Source: Bin80 sp965116685
Lineage (GTDB): Bacteria > Bacteroidota > Rhodothermia > Rhodothermales > Bin80
Length of the DNA: 64,000 nt
NCBI GenBank assembly: GCA_965116685.1
Contig: OZ220707.1
Span: 558,001 to 622,000, forward strand
Direction: 5' to 3'
In this document: positions 59,401-64,000 of the stretch, one piece after another
Numbering within the stretch: the stretch's first letter is position 1
Layout of the letters: each line of letters starts with the position of its first letter
Position numbers and translations under genes: made by a program
Notes under the pieces: generated by a model
The model's input: only the letters and a program-made list of their open reading frames with translations
Told to the model about the DNA's origin: nothing
Database searches by the model: none

Positions 59401-60895
59401 GATCATTATCGTCAACGTGAAAAGCGTAAGAAGAATCAATTACGACTGTGTTATCTGTTTGTGCAGCACTGAGTGTAACATAATTCTCATCAGCTGAAGG
59501 CTTGTTGACATCGTCGTCGACAACACTCACCATAAAACTCTGATAATCTGCCCAGCTATTGGTAGTTCCATTACCGTCAGTAGTGAACGTCAGCGTAGGG
59601 GGATCCACGGTCAAAGAATAGTTATTGTCTGCACTTGGGGCCAAGGCTACCGTCAAGTTTTCGGGCGGTTCCTCAGTCAATTTGACCTTAATTGTCTCTG
59701 AAGATCCCTCTTCGAGGGTCTGGGGCGGAGAGGTCTCAAATTCAAACTCCAGATCACTGCTACTGCCGTCGTCGTTATCCGTAAGGTAAAGGTTAAGATC
59801 ATAAATTGCGATCTCAGAAGTACGTTCTATACTATCGTCGCCTGTTTCTGTAACAGATATATCAATTTTGAGATAATGTGGATACCCATATTCAATATAT
59901 ATATCTTGGATGTCCTTTGTATTATTTTCTGGGTAACTCACCGTTATATCCTGATAATTTTCCCAACTCCCCTCATTGCCATCGCTTTGATTGTTGAATG
60001 TCAAAATAGGTGGATCAGTAGGTGGATTAGTCGCAATTTCCACAAAATCTGCAGACTTAAAATCAGGGTCAACGAAGGATAGTTTCACCTTCACGACTCC
60101 TGTCGGCTGTTTCCTCAACTTAAACCGGTACACCAGTTCTTCCCCCTCATTTAGATTTCCATCAGTATGTTCATCGTGAAAAAAATAGTCATTATCGTAA
60201 GGGATAATTTCGTAATCTGTCGGCTTGATTACCGTTGTTTCGTCTGATTTTTTTGCAGTGAGTGTAACGTACTCACTACGGCCTGAAAAACGGGTAACAT
60301 CGTCATCAACTGCAGCCACTGTAAACGACTGATACTCCATCCAGCTTCCGTCCCCAGCATCAGCAGTAGTGAACGTCAGCGTAAGGGGGGTCACGGTCAA
60401 AGTATGGCTGTTGCCCTCTTTTGGGGCGAAGGTTACCGTCAAGTCTTCGGTCGGTTTTTCAGTCAATCTGACCTCAATCATTATATTCTCGCCTTCACTA
60501 AGTTCTAGAGGCTCATAATACCCCTCAGGGACGCGGAATTCAAACGCCGGAGCACTGCCATGGTCAGCCCTAGTATTGCCGAGTGATCTATCCGCTCGTG
60601 AGGCCTTACCCTCCCTCACAACATCAGGATTTAGGATTAACTGTGGCGCGGTAGCCTCTGTGCGGTCATCAACTATGAGACTTTCGTTAACCTCTAGGAC
60701 CTCGCTGGATTTCTTTGCCCCCACTGAAGAGCGGGCACCCTTGCGCAAGTCCCAATCCTGCACTCTGGCCTCTACCTCTTGAGTCAATAACTCATTATGT
60801 CCATCCCACGACCAATCTGTACCACTTGCAATCGTAGGGAAAAGCACGACAACAGTTGCCGCGAATGAAATAAGCCTCTTACAAAACTCTCTCAT
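44441..60895 (-). CDS. Giant T9SS adhesin with about 46 Calx-beta-like repeats (5484 aa)
   Basis: One uninterrupted frame encodes 5484 residues. It starts with a signal peptide (ISFAATVVVLFPTIASG) and about 80 non-repeat residues. By my count of the linker, about 46 modules of roughly 105-120 aa follow. A typical module has EGGDPVEFTVRLTKVPSGDV, then TVNL, LTFTT..W..PQTVTVSA.DN, a GGG(V/A)DT turn and the acidic linker VDYVDDETP, i.e. a Calx-beta-type calcium-binding beta-sandwich. The last ~100 residues form a T9SS type A sorting domain (GNYPNPFSELTNVIFDL, VTDILGRTVLSV, GVYYYTMRV, final VVR). I noticed no cysteine after the signal peptide. I infer a long calcium-stiffened surface rod for attachment. 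No Shine-Dalgarno sequence precedes the ATG. Confidence 0.93.
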   Translation of the reverse strand: MREFCKRLISFAATVVVLFPTIASGTDWSWDGHNELLTQEVEARVQDWDLRKGARSSVGAKKSSEVLEVNESLIVDDRTEATAPQLILNPDVVREGKASRADRSLGNTRADHGSAPAFEFRVPEGYYEPLELSEGENIMIEVRLTEKPTEDLTVTFAPKEGNSHTLTVTPLTLTFTTADAGDGSWMEYQSFTVAAVDDDVTRFSGRSEYVTLTAKKSDETTVIKPTDYEIIPYDNDYFFHDEHTDGNLNEGEELVYRFKLRKQPTGVVKVKLSFVDPDFKSADFVEIATNPPTDPPILTFNNQSDGNEGSWENYQDITVSYPENNTKDIQDIYIEYGYPHYLKIDISVTETGDDSIERTSEIAIYDLNLYLTDNDDGSSSDLEFEFETSPPQTLEEGSSETIKVKLTEEPPENLTVALAPSADNNYSLTVDPPTLTFTTDGNGTTNSWADYQSFMVSVVDDDVNKPSADENYVTLSAAQTDNTVVIDSSYAFHVDDNDLEFVFDLESPTLVEGESSVTIKVKLSTEPFENLTVDLTPSADNNYSLTVDPPTLTFTTDGNGITNSWAEYQMFTVSVTDDEDIRPSGDPNYVTIVAKSSDNEAVATEEYTLFLIDNDAPKLVFDDETQRNLREGAEVEFQVKLSREPTADVTLDLVAEDQDQNSVNFLTFDPPSLTFNNQATTNSGSWADYQMVTVEYPNNESVEENKIHYLKVSPSGGGVSTSARYLNVLISDNDGAHLVIDPISQDLPEGTPKTFTVKLSEAPTATVTVSLTQASGNIPGLTVSLDREEPPVLPLPQGSGNTVSPISLTFEDVTRGEVNSWEDPQTITVEAPENPAIYNDGEQIIKLDASGGGVDPETRTVTFNFEDNDRPELQIAPDILAYSEGGDAVTFTIQLTKVPSGDVTVDIANKADNDVTLDISPAAPLTFTTMNWNKAQMVTVSATDNNSVDGNNRQTIEITATGGGVDTGTSKVLVDYNDDETPELEIDPTTLEYTEGGSDVSFEVKLTNEPTGPVTVNLANKSTNTVMLDISPAAPLTFTTMDWNEAQTVTVSATDNNRADGNGQQIIEIIATGGGVRAGTNAVTINYVDDDTPELEITPTRLDYTEGGSDVEFTVRLTKVPSATVTVDLTLPSTNTVTLDISPDPLTFMTSDWSAFQTVTVSAIDNSVPNGNAQQIIKLDASGGGVDTETKTVRVDYVDDETPTLEISPTVLSYSEGADPEEFTVKLTKPPSGTVTVSLVKRPDNPVDLNVKPTSLTFENVPSGQTNSWADVQTVQVNVPQNSAIEGNGTQVIDVSASGGGVDIEVIAVGIHYVDDDIPELEVTPTDLNYSEGATAEEFTVKLTKPPNGDVTVDLTNEADNTVTLDISPPQLTFRDVPAGKPNSWADVQTVRVSVQDNITIEGNGRQTIGVTPSGGGVNTTKSVVSVLYVDDDIPELEIDPQTREYSEGADPVEFNIKLTKPPDGTVTVTLTKGQDNAVELNVVPTSLTFENVDTGGSNSWADVQTVQVSTVDNSIIEGNGNQIINLVASGGKVDTGESTVTIDYIDDDIPELEIDPQTREYPEGADPVEFNIKLTKPPNGTVTVNLTERVGNTVDLTLSSAQLTFEDEPSGEPNSWADAQIVQVSAPDNNSIEGNVRQIIEVTASGGGVDEGTSSISVDYLDDDIPRLDIAPTPLQFQEGRQSTVSFTVRLTKVPSGDVTVNLTERAGNNIDFDVSPTQLIFKNGDSGTDKSWADPQTVTLSKPDDNDINGSSQQYIDLVASGGDAHTGQNAVLVNYFDDDIPVMKISPTFLRYTEGEDPVEFSVWLTKPPNAPVTVNLVKPTSNTIALVLGSSQLTFENVSSGQTNSWEDPQTVMVSAVNNAIIDGNAQQLIELTASNGGVDTRTNTVKIEYKDDETPELEISKNSHELVEGGEDPVKFSVWLTAAPSGTVTVTLTESQDNSVALNLSATSLTFTTSDWMSPQTVTVSATDNGSRDGNASQIIVLAASGGSAETGTKKVTIDYIDDETPVLVFDETIHTLDEGGTLTFSTWLTAVPTGNVTVNLALLSTNSAKDLIVNPPSLTFTTSDWMRPQTVTVHAPDNSKWEDNLRQRIDISPSLGGVDTETKRVSIDYVDDETTAIGFSTTHLSYSEEGDPVEFSIRLTTAPPGGTVTVNLANEEDNNIDLIISPSSLTFTTSDWEDPQAVMVSALSNNNWNDNLRQSIDVSASGSGVETRSRRLTVGYVDDETPALEIYPTNLGYSEGGDPAEFSVRLTTAAPSGDVTVSLTNEEDNNIDLTISPASLTFTTADWMDFQTVMVSVQDNNTMDGDLAQVIEVSASGGQAETGVKRVTVNYVDDETPKIELAPQVLNYLEGGDPGEFTVRLTAVPNGRVTVDLENDADNNINLNVNPSELTFENVAAGLMNSWADPQTVTVSVPDNNDIDGNRTQTVKLTASGGGANPDEERMTIYYVDDDLPELEIDKDKHKIVEGGDPVEFTIRLTKIPTGRVTVDLTERLSNTVSLGLSSFQLTFENGASGTANSWEDPQTVTVSAPDNGNRDGNDRQTIEITASGGGADTEVVTVSIDYVDDETPGLQISPASIEYLEGADPAEFTVRLTTVPSGDVTVNLAKRQGNTIDLDLSLTQLTFKNGASGTDKSWEDPQTVMVSKQDNNTIDGNEIQTIELTASGGGVDTGIKLMTVNYVDDETPKLEIAPTTLNYLEGGDPSEFTVRLTTAPTGNVTVNLTGRNDNTIALAISPSQLTFANVASGQTNSWEDPQMVTVSAVDNAIIDGNETQIVDLDTSGGDVDTITRSVAVNYIDDETPALEINPTRLIYSEGGDPVEFTVRLDKEPTGTVTVDLTKREGNNIALNVIPAQLIFENVPSGQQNSWADLKTVTVSASDNNSIDDNKAQYIDLNVSGGDADTKKKSVTIDYIDDELPKLEIDDTIHDLVEGGDPAEFFVWLTNPPNGTVTVNLVKGGDNIVDLDVSPASLIFENVPSGQQNSWADRQAIMVSASDNGNIDGNIRQFIGISASGGGVDTRERLLSFDYIDDETPALEIAPKDLEYSEGGTPSEFTVRLSNAPTGTVTVILTERQDNNIDFTLSSTQLTFENVVSGQLNSWADWQTVTVSAQDNSKIDGNEAQFIDLTASGGDVDTKKKTLAIAYTDDDLPKLEINDTTHKIAEGGTPVEFTVRLTNVPDGTVTVNLVKDGDNNIDLNVSPDLLTFTTAPSGQTNSWADWQTVTVSAADNSKIDGNDRQNINVTASGGGADTRTVAVSIDYEDDETPDLIIDPSSLIYSEGGDPGRFTIRLDKAPTGPVTLNLTQRQSNTINLNVIPLQLTFENVPSGQQNSWADVQFVTVTAPDNNKIDGNEAQVIRIDASGGDVDTGTKSMTIYYVDDETPELEINRASLNYLEGGAPVEFTVRLNQAPTGTVTVNLIKRSENTINLTVSPIKLTFENVPSGQTNSWADWQTVTVSAQDNSRIDGSESQTIELVPSGGGVATGKKFVTINYEDDEGFKLETDKTSLDYLEGGDPVEFTVRLTKVPSGDVTVNLTKRSDNSVNLDVSPTSLTFTTAPSGQTNSWADWQTVMVSAPDNNRIDGNDRQIIVLTASSGGTSTVSIDYIDDETPELEITPKSLDYFEGGDPVEFAVQLTKKPNGAVTVNLTNSQDNTVDLTVSPASLTFEITNWNNPQTVRLSAQNNNDIDGNDTQIIELTPLGGGIHTRTRSVVISYKDDETPQLELDNTLLSLAEQGDPVEFAIRLTKVPDGDVTVNLANDEDNNIDLMMSPVSLTFTTSNWADWQTVAVSAQDNSAIDGNTQQIIDITASGGGIDSHSDQVTINYLDDETPQIEFNESLHDLAEKGDPVEFTVRLTKMPNGDVTVNLTNDEDNNVELIVSPASLTFTTSNWEDPQRVMVSVPDNNKIDGNRFQIINATASGGGADTKEKSVTINYKDDDVPELQFSETLHKIFEGGAQVEFTIRLTKVPSGDVTVNLTKDEENTVELIVSPASLTFTTSNWEDPQRVMVSASDNNKIDGNDRQFIDVAVSGGGADTRPQEVSIDYVDDETPELKIDKTLHKLVEGETPVVFTIRLTKVPNGDVTVNLTNDEDNTVELILIPTSLTFTTSDWENPKPVSVSVRNNNVIDGNARQIIEVTALGGGILSGAGENTVAVDYEDDETPQLEFDDTIHKLFEGGDPVELTVQLTKVPSGDVTVTLTNKEDNIVELITSPASLTFTDSNWNNPQTVKVSASDNNTIDGNKRNVINVIASGGGVDTIPRRLSFDYVDDETPQLDIKSKSILYSEGGFPAEFTVQLTSVPTGEVTVNLSNNEDNAIDMIMNPNLLIFTTLNWNDPQTVKVSAEDNNIIDDSIGQQEIDLSPLGGSVDTTPQKVSITYRDDEVPELEIGNTLNQLFEGGTPAVFTIRLTRVPSGEVTVTLTNDEDNNIDLMVSPVSLTFTTLNWADWQTVTVSAQDNSKIDGNNQQFIRVAASGGDVSTVVELVTINYSDDDIPEVEIDDTSHRFAEGGPSVIFSVWLTKVPNGPVTINLTNDQDNSIVMTVIPASLTFTTSNWKDPQSVSVSARDNDIIDGNDRQRIDLTVFGGGVDTRERLVVVDYVDDETPELVIYPTVEYFYEGGDATEFTIRLDKVPSGDVTVNLTNDDDNTVEMTVSPAQLTFKKGDSGTLRSWADPQTVKVSAPDNNTIDGNDRQILVLIPSGGGVSTRSGQITIDYVDDETPTLEFNTRVLEYSEGGEPAELTVQLTNMPSGDVTVEITKHKDNDVDLIVSPTLLTFTTSNWNESQTVKVSALDNDEIEGNNRQTLVLIPSGGEVDTRKRSVVVDYLDDDSFTLDISPTSLDYSEGGAPVEFTVRLTKEPSGEVQVDMTNGDDNNVEMIVRPAQLTFTTSDWNEQQTVTISVLDNDEIEGNYRNRIWVHASVDGLKIHSRSVSVDYKDNETPDLNFIGFDLGNRKFNLDEGSLVVFTVELSREPYGDVTVDLKKREDNNIDLTIDPTSLAFTIEDWSDPQVVYVSAQDNEIRDPSGWNYVDIFVSDEDETFLEEVILINYHDNDRDKEIFLVSAPDPFEFFEGESITFSVKLVSAPEKDLTVTTNTAGDLVADPNIVIFSSQNWNDERVVTLSAEIDDDDDHDHEQVELVLSGGGFFNEMKELSLRVRDLDAAGIVFTPSTPIVNEGLSTQIDMKLNTEPKGDVTVTIPTMDEMIPHPALLNFTAQNWNEAQTVTLTVSEDDDQDSDRFELRVTALGANYHRIVESLYMTIIDNDLSYISLTPDLTTPEEHQSTGMVYEGEAIEVEVVLGKKPTANVIVNIFSDSDFLAISPPTLTFTPSNWDVVQAIILTSSFDDNNNDEQVELTLEGLGGGYDDVIAKRTFTIRENTTVNTEDSGVPPLSVTLWGNYPNPFSELTNVIFDLPAPAEVSTLVTDILGRTVLSVPGELYETGRNHTMQIYSRGLSSGVYYYTMRVRMDHQVTVYTKPMIVVR
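56151..56612 (-). repeat. Recently duplicated module pair in the giant adhesin
   Basis: About 110 bases ending each of two neighbouring modules (starting near 56151 and near 56502) are almost identical. They encode DPQTREYSEGADPVEFNIKL and DPQTREYPEGADPVEFNIKL. A second pair lies near the N-terminus (59201-59289 and 59552-59640, one difference in 89 bases, 351 bases apart). Most other modules are more diverged, so these mark recent in-frame unit duplication or conversion. Confidence 0.8.
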
Positions 60896-61015
60896 TTGGA
60901 GGAGAATATCGCTATGAAAACTTCTCTGAGCATACTATACGAAATTTGTAGAAGAGTCTTGCAAGAACTTCAACTTCTTCAATATACTCATCGGGGACAT
61001 CTCTATTATAGTCAC

Positions 61016-61151
61016 CTGAAAAACGGGTAACATCGTCAGCCACTGTAGACGACTGATACTCCATCCAGTTTCCGTCCCCATCATCAGCAGTAGTGAACGT
61101 CAGCGTAAGGGGGGTCACGGTCAAAGTATAGCTGTTGCCCTCTTTTGGGGC
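61016..61151 (-). pseudogene. Duplicated fragment of the giant adhesin's first module
   Basis: This 136-base stretch repeats most of the adhesin's own first module (60282-60430), differing by a 12-base deletion and a few substitutions. It encodes MTVTPLTLTFTTADDGDGNW in the same orientation, just 120 bases upstream of the adhesin ATG. The frame then runs into unrelated sequence. It is a truncated copy left by a rearrangement and lies where the adhesin promoter would be expected. Confidence 0.85.
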
Positions 61152-61243
61152 TGGGGCTTCCCCTTTTTAAGTGGGTTCGGAGTCAGAACTGAGATGAACC
61201 ACGATGCGATTGAATAGATTCGGAATGGATTTCTTTATTTATT

Positions 61244-62876
61244 GAGCCTCTTGCAAAACCTACCCCCATGAATTTTTATTGGGAATAAGCACCTGTTACA
61301 GGCTACAATTTGCATTCTTTTTTGTTCCCAAGTGAGCATAAGGTGGCAAAATAGGCGTTTGGGATTAAGTCACCACCGATTTGCTCCCCCATGACGTCTT
61401 CATCTGGCGAATTTTGGCCACGGTCCGTGCGAATTTCCCCCACCAATCCTACGGTCTGATCTCTCAGACCCCCATCTTCTGTTCACGAACCCCGAGTGAT
61501 CCGGTTTATTGGATCATTCGGAGCATTTGGTCCACCGTGAGCACTAAAACTCCGAACATCAGGTGACACATCACCTTCTGGTGCCCACGCACCCGAAGAT
61601 TTCGTCCTCCAAACTCGTCCTTGAGTCGACCAAAGGCCCGCTCCACCGTGGAACGTTCCCGGTAGCGGACGCGCTCAGCAGGAACGAACCCGGCGTTGCG
61701 GCGCGCCTTTTGCTCCCGTTCATGCGCCGCCTTTTGCTTGCGCGGATTCGGATCAATGATCGGGACATGCCCCGAGTTTTCACTCTGTGCGTACACCTCT
61801 TTCGCGTCATATGCACTGTCCATGAGATCATAACAATGGGTCACCCGCTGCTCCGTCATTCTTGCTAATGGAATTGCCACCTGACTATCATGCACAGACG
61901 CAGAAGTCACCACACAGCTAATCGGAATCCCACCGTCCGCTGTATCCATGTGCAGCTTAAATCCCGTCCATTTGTGCGTATGTCCCTTCGCATTGCGTTT
62001 GCATCCCACCGTACAGTCTTTCGGGAGGTCCTCCAACATCTCGTCTATCTCCATGGTAAGCTGTTTTTCCAGGCGGCGGCGTTCCTGCTTTGGACGTTCT
62101 TCCCCCTTCTTTGGACGCCCACGCTTGCGTTTCTTCGGACCCGATTCCGCCTCTTTTTTCTTCGGAACGGGCTTCTGCCTGGCCTCAATCGCCGTTGAAT
62201 CCCGCGAAATATGCCCAACCAGCTCCCCCTCGTATCCTTTCTTGATCAACGCCACATGAATCCGGTTCGGTAACTGCATCTGGGAAAACTCCTTGAATGC
62301 ACGCGAGAACGTGGATTCACTTGGCACATCCTGATCACTGGACCAACCACAAATCGACCGAAGTACCTTGTCCATTAGAAGCCGTTCTCGTAACCCAGAC
62401 GTCGTTGGGATATTCAAAACCATCTTCGCGATAAACGTCCGAGCAAGGGTCACACGATGCGCCGGCGGGCGTCCTCCATACCGGCCCCTCACTGTACCGC
62501 GTAGATGGTCCTCTACACACACCATCTCCAGCACCAGCACCAGAGTCTGGTACCGCTTGGGTAACGAACCCATTTGCGTTTCCAGCCAGGGAAACAGTTC
62601 CTGTTGGCAGGTGATATAACACCTTCGTATCTTGTCGGTAAGGGACATGGAAACCTCCATCTTTTGTTGGACTTTGGGATGTCCTGAAAATACGAAATTT
62701 GGAGGCTTCCACCCCCTTGCTTTTAGAGATTGAGGGCATATTCCCGCGCGTTCAAAAAAAACACGAATCCATGCCCCATCTTGTTCCCCAACCCAGATTC
62801 GTCAACGACAACCAACCCCCCAAAAAGTCAAGATTTTTCAAAAAATACCCCGATTCAGAGGTTTTGCAAGAGGCTC
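61244..62876. mobile_element. Complete IS5-superfamily insertion sequence (1633 bp)
   Basis: The ends are perfect 18-bp inverted repeats: GAGCCTCTTGCAAAACCT at 61244-61261 and its complement at 62859-62876. A TATT target duplication flanks both sides (61240-61243 and 62877-62880). It contains one intact transposase gene on the minus strand and a ~240-base left non-coding end. All parts needed for movement seem to be present. Confidence 0.9.
61506..62648 (-). CDS. IS5-superfamily DDE transposase
   Basis: The 380-aa transposase has an N-terminal DUF772-type domain (YGGRPPAHRVTLARTFIAKM, STFSRAFKEFSQMQLPNR) and a DDE domain with ISRDSTAIEAR, LMDSAYDAKEVYA and RSTVERAFGRLKDEFGGRNL. A lysine/arginine-rich insert (PKKRKRGRPKKGEERPKQER) separates the first two catalytic parts. 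I choose the second ATG (62648, MSLTDKIRR) because GGAGG lies seven bases before it; the first ATG (62660) overlaps that site. The gene fills the element between the inverted ends. Close relatives are annotated as IS5 or IS1182, and I cannot choose the subgroup. Confidence 0.88.
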   Translation of the reverse strand: MSLTDKIRRCYITCQQELFPWLETQMGSLPKRYQTLVLVLEMVCVEDHLRGTVRGRYGGRPPAHRVTLARTFIAKMVLNIPTTSGLRERLLMDKVLRSICGWSSDQDVPSESTFSRAFKEFSQMQLPNRIHVALIKKGYEGELVGHISRDSTAIEARQKPVPKKKEAESGPKKRKRGRPKKGEERPKQERRRLEKQLTMEIDEMLEDLPKDCTVGCKRNAKGHTHKWTGFKLHMDTADGGIPISCVVTSASVHDSQVAIPLARMTEQRVTHCYDLMDSAYDAKEVYAQSENSGHVPIIDPNPRKQKAAHEREQKARRNAGFVPAERVRYRERSTVERAFGRLKDEFGGRNLRVRGHQKVMCHLMFGVLVLTVDQMLRMIQ

Positions 62877-62922
62877 TATTTTGGGTCTGTTTTTGGAGTT
62901 CAAATCAAATATTTCATTCACC

Positions 62923-64000
62923 ATGAGTGTACGTATTCAAGATATCAATCGATTGTTAGGGATTCAGTCTCCGTGGGAAGTCTCGGAGATCAAGCAAGAT
63001 GATGCAACGCAGCTGGCTGAGATCCATGTGATTTGTTCGGAGGGTTCGGTACTTCGCTGTCCTGAATGTAACAAAGTTTGTCCTGGCTACGACCATCGTC
63101 TTCGGAAATGGCGTCATACGGATATCTGCGAGTATCAGACGAGTGTGGTTGCGAAAGTTCCTCGGGTGGAGTGTTCGGAGCATGGAATCAAGACGGTTTC
63201 GGTGCCCTGGGCGGATGAGCGCGTGCGTTTTACGACGGCATTTGAAGCGAAGGTCATTCACTGGTTGCTGGATACCACCAGTATTTCAACGGTGGCCTCC
63301 AGGATGGGAGTCAGTTGGACGATGATTGCCAACATTATGGAGCGTGCGGTAAATCGGGGACTGGACCGCAGAAAAGACGAACCCATTGCCCATATCTGTG
63401 TCGATGAGACCTCTTATAAGAAAGGGCACAATTACATTACTGTGGTGTCCAATCCAGACACGGCCACCGTGCTGTATGTCGGGGAGGGTCGGACAATGGC
63501 CAGTTTGAACGGGTATTATGGTGGACGTTCTGCGGAGCAGTTGGACGCCATTGAAAGCGTCAGTATGGATATGTGGCCCGCGTATATCAGTGCCACGAAA
63601 TTGTGGGTTCCCGGCGCGGATAAAAAGATTGCATTTGATCGTTTTCATGTGGCCAAATACATTGGAGATGCCGTGGATAAAGTCCGTCGGCAGGAGAACC
63701 GGGAATTGCGGAAAGAAGAAATCTACGATCTCACTGGAACCAAGTATGATTGGCTGACCAATCCGAAGAATATGTCGACGCGGCAAAAGAAACGATTCAA
63801 CCAGTTAAAGACCAGTTCGCTGAAAACAGCTCGTGCGTGGGCCATCAAGGAATTGTCCCAGAAGTTATGGCATTATGTCCATCCCACATGGGCACTCAAA
63901 GGATGGAAACGATGGCTGTCCTGGGCCATGCGTTGCCAACTGGAACCGATGAAAAAAGCGGCGAAAACCATCAAGAATCATTTGTGGGGGATTATCAATG
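62923..64000 (+). CDS. ISL3-family transposase, 3' end outside window
   Basis: The frame opens with ATG at 62923 (MSVRIQDINRLLGIQSPW) and stays open to the right edge, 359 codons. It has the N-terminal zinc motif (RCPECNKVCPGYDHR plus a later VECSEHG), then the DDE domain HICVDETSYKKGHNYITVV and SMDMWPAYISATKLW; the last catalytic part should follow beyond the edge. It is closely related to the truncated copy at 42873-43973, which shows what the missing end should look like. The sequence just before the start (from about 62883, GGGTCTGTTTTTGGAGTTC) is probably the left end of the element, and abuts the IS5-type element. Confidence 0.92.
   Translation, partial: MSVRIQDINRLLGIQSPWEVSEIKQDDATQLAEIHVICSEGSVLRCPECNKVCPGYDHRLRKWRHTDICEYQTSVVAKVPRVECSEHGIKTVSVPWADERVRFTTAFEAKVIHWLLDTTSISTVASRMGVSWTMIANIMERAVNRGLDRRKDEPIAHICVDETSYKKGHNYITVVSNPDTATVLYVGEGRTMASLNGYYGGRSAEQLDAIESVSMDMWPAYISATKLWVPGADKKIAFDRFHVAKYIGDAVDKVRRQENRELRKEEIYDLTGTKYDWLTNPKNMSTRQKKRFNQLKTSSLKTARAWAIKELSQKLWHYVHPTWALKGWKRWLSWAMRCQLEPMKKAAKTIKNHLWGIIN

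Noticed and set aside
44844..60782. Dozens of plus-strand frames of 60-130 codons opposite the giant adhesin gene
   Set aside because: They recur with the repeat period and are antisense shadows of the modules; their products are low-complexity and resemble only each other.
44441..60895. Regular DNA repetition that might suggest a CRISPR array or satellite
   Set aside because: The period is about 330-350 bases, in frame, and the divergence is that of coding modules; there is no short-repeat/unique-spacer pattern.

Overview
The window reads as a chromosomal segment from a Gram-negative bacterium of the FCB/Bacteroidota branch, most likely a Rhodothermota/Balneolota-type lineage rather than a classical gut Bacteroides. 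The basis is inference from gene content: type IX secretion (T9SS) C-terminal sorting domains on four proteins (one PorZ-like), a bacillithiol-pathway deacetylase (BshB1), BamD, an Lnb-like (DUF4105) lipoprotein acyltransferase candidate, and several genes without a visible Shine-Dalgarno sequence. No rRNA or other taxonomic marker is present, so the assignment is tentative.

Layout. (1) 1-4736: the 3' part of a Calx-beta repeat surface protein that ends in an autotransporter-like beta-barrel. (2) 4989-21512, minus strand: a dense housekeeping block, read in transcription order as hrcA-grpE-dnaJ, leuS-bshB1, efp-accB-accC, gcvH, guaA, a TPR/periplasmic-binding protein, bamD, nadD, a PhoU-like gene, a thioredoxin-like gene and a NhaC-type antiporter. 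sppA diverges from hrcA. (3) 23465-27800: an accessory island with an AAA/DUF4143 ATPase gene stopped by one in-frame TAG and preceded by a 39-bp near-perfect palindrome, a DNA-methyltransferase remnant, a SocA/Panacea-domain gene overlapping a small two-TM membrane protein gene (candidate toxin-antitoxin pair), and an IS1595-type transposase. (4) 27805-34445: gpmI, nth, an Lnb-like gene, tRNA-Glu, tRNA-His, a PorZ-like gene and ribH. (5) 34446-37270: nested insertion-sequence debris with an intact-looking IS110 transposase, IS21 end repeats, an IS21/IS110 chimeric fragment, diverged direct repeats and a MITE-like inverted repeat. (6) 37274-60895: a T9SS cargo locus with a 605-aa protein, a 1158-aa subtilisin-like protease and a 5484-aa adhesin of about 46 Calx-beta-like repeats, broken up by a truncated ISL3 transposase and an IstB remnant. 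(7) 60896-64000: a duplicated fragment of the adhesin N-terminus, a complete IS5-superfamily element with 18-bp inverted ends and a TATT duplication, and a second ISL3 transposase running off the right edge.

How the genes work together. The housekeeping block joins protein folding and its repressor, translation (LeuRS, EF-P), fatty-acid initiation (AccBC), one-carbon, purine and NAD metabolism, and outer-membrane assembly. The T9SS cargo genes share modules: the 605-aa protein and the protease share a central domain, and the protease carries the same Calx-beta-like repeat that builds the giant adhesin. This suggests a surface set assembled by module shuffling, in a region kept fluid by insertion sequences.
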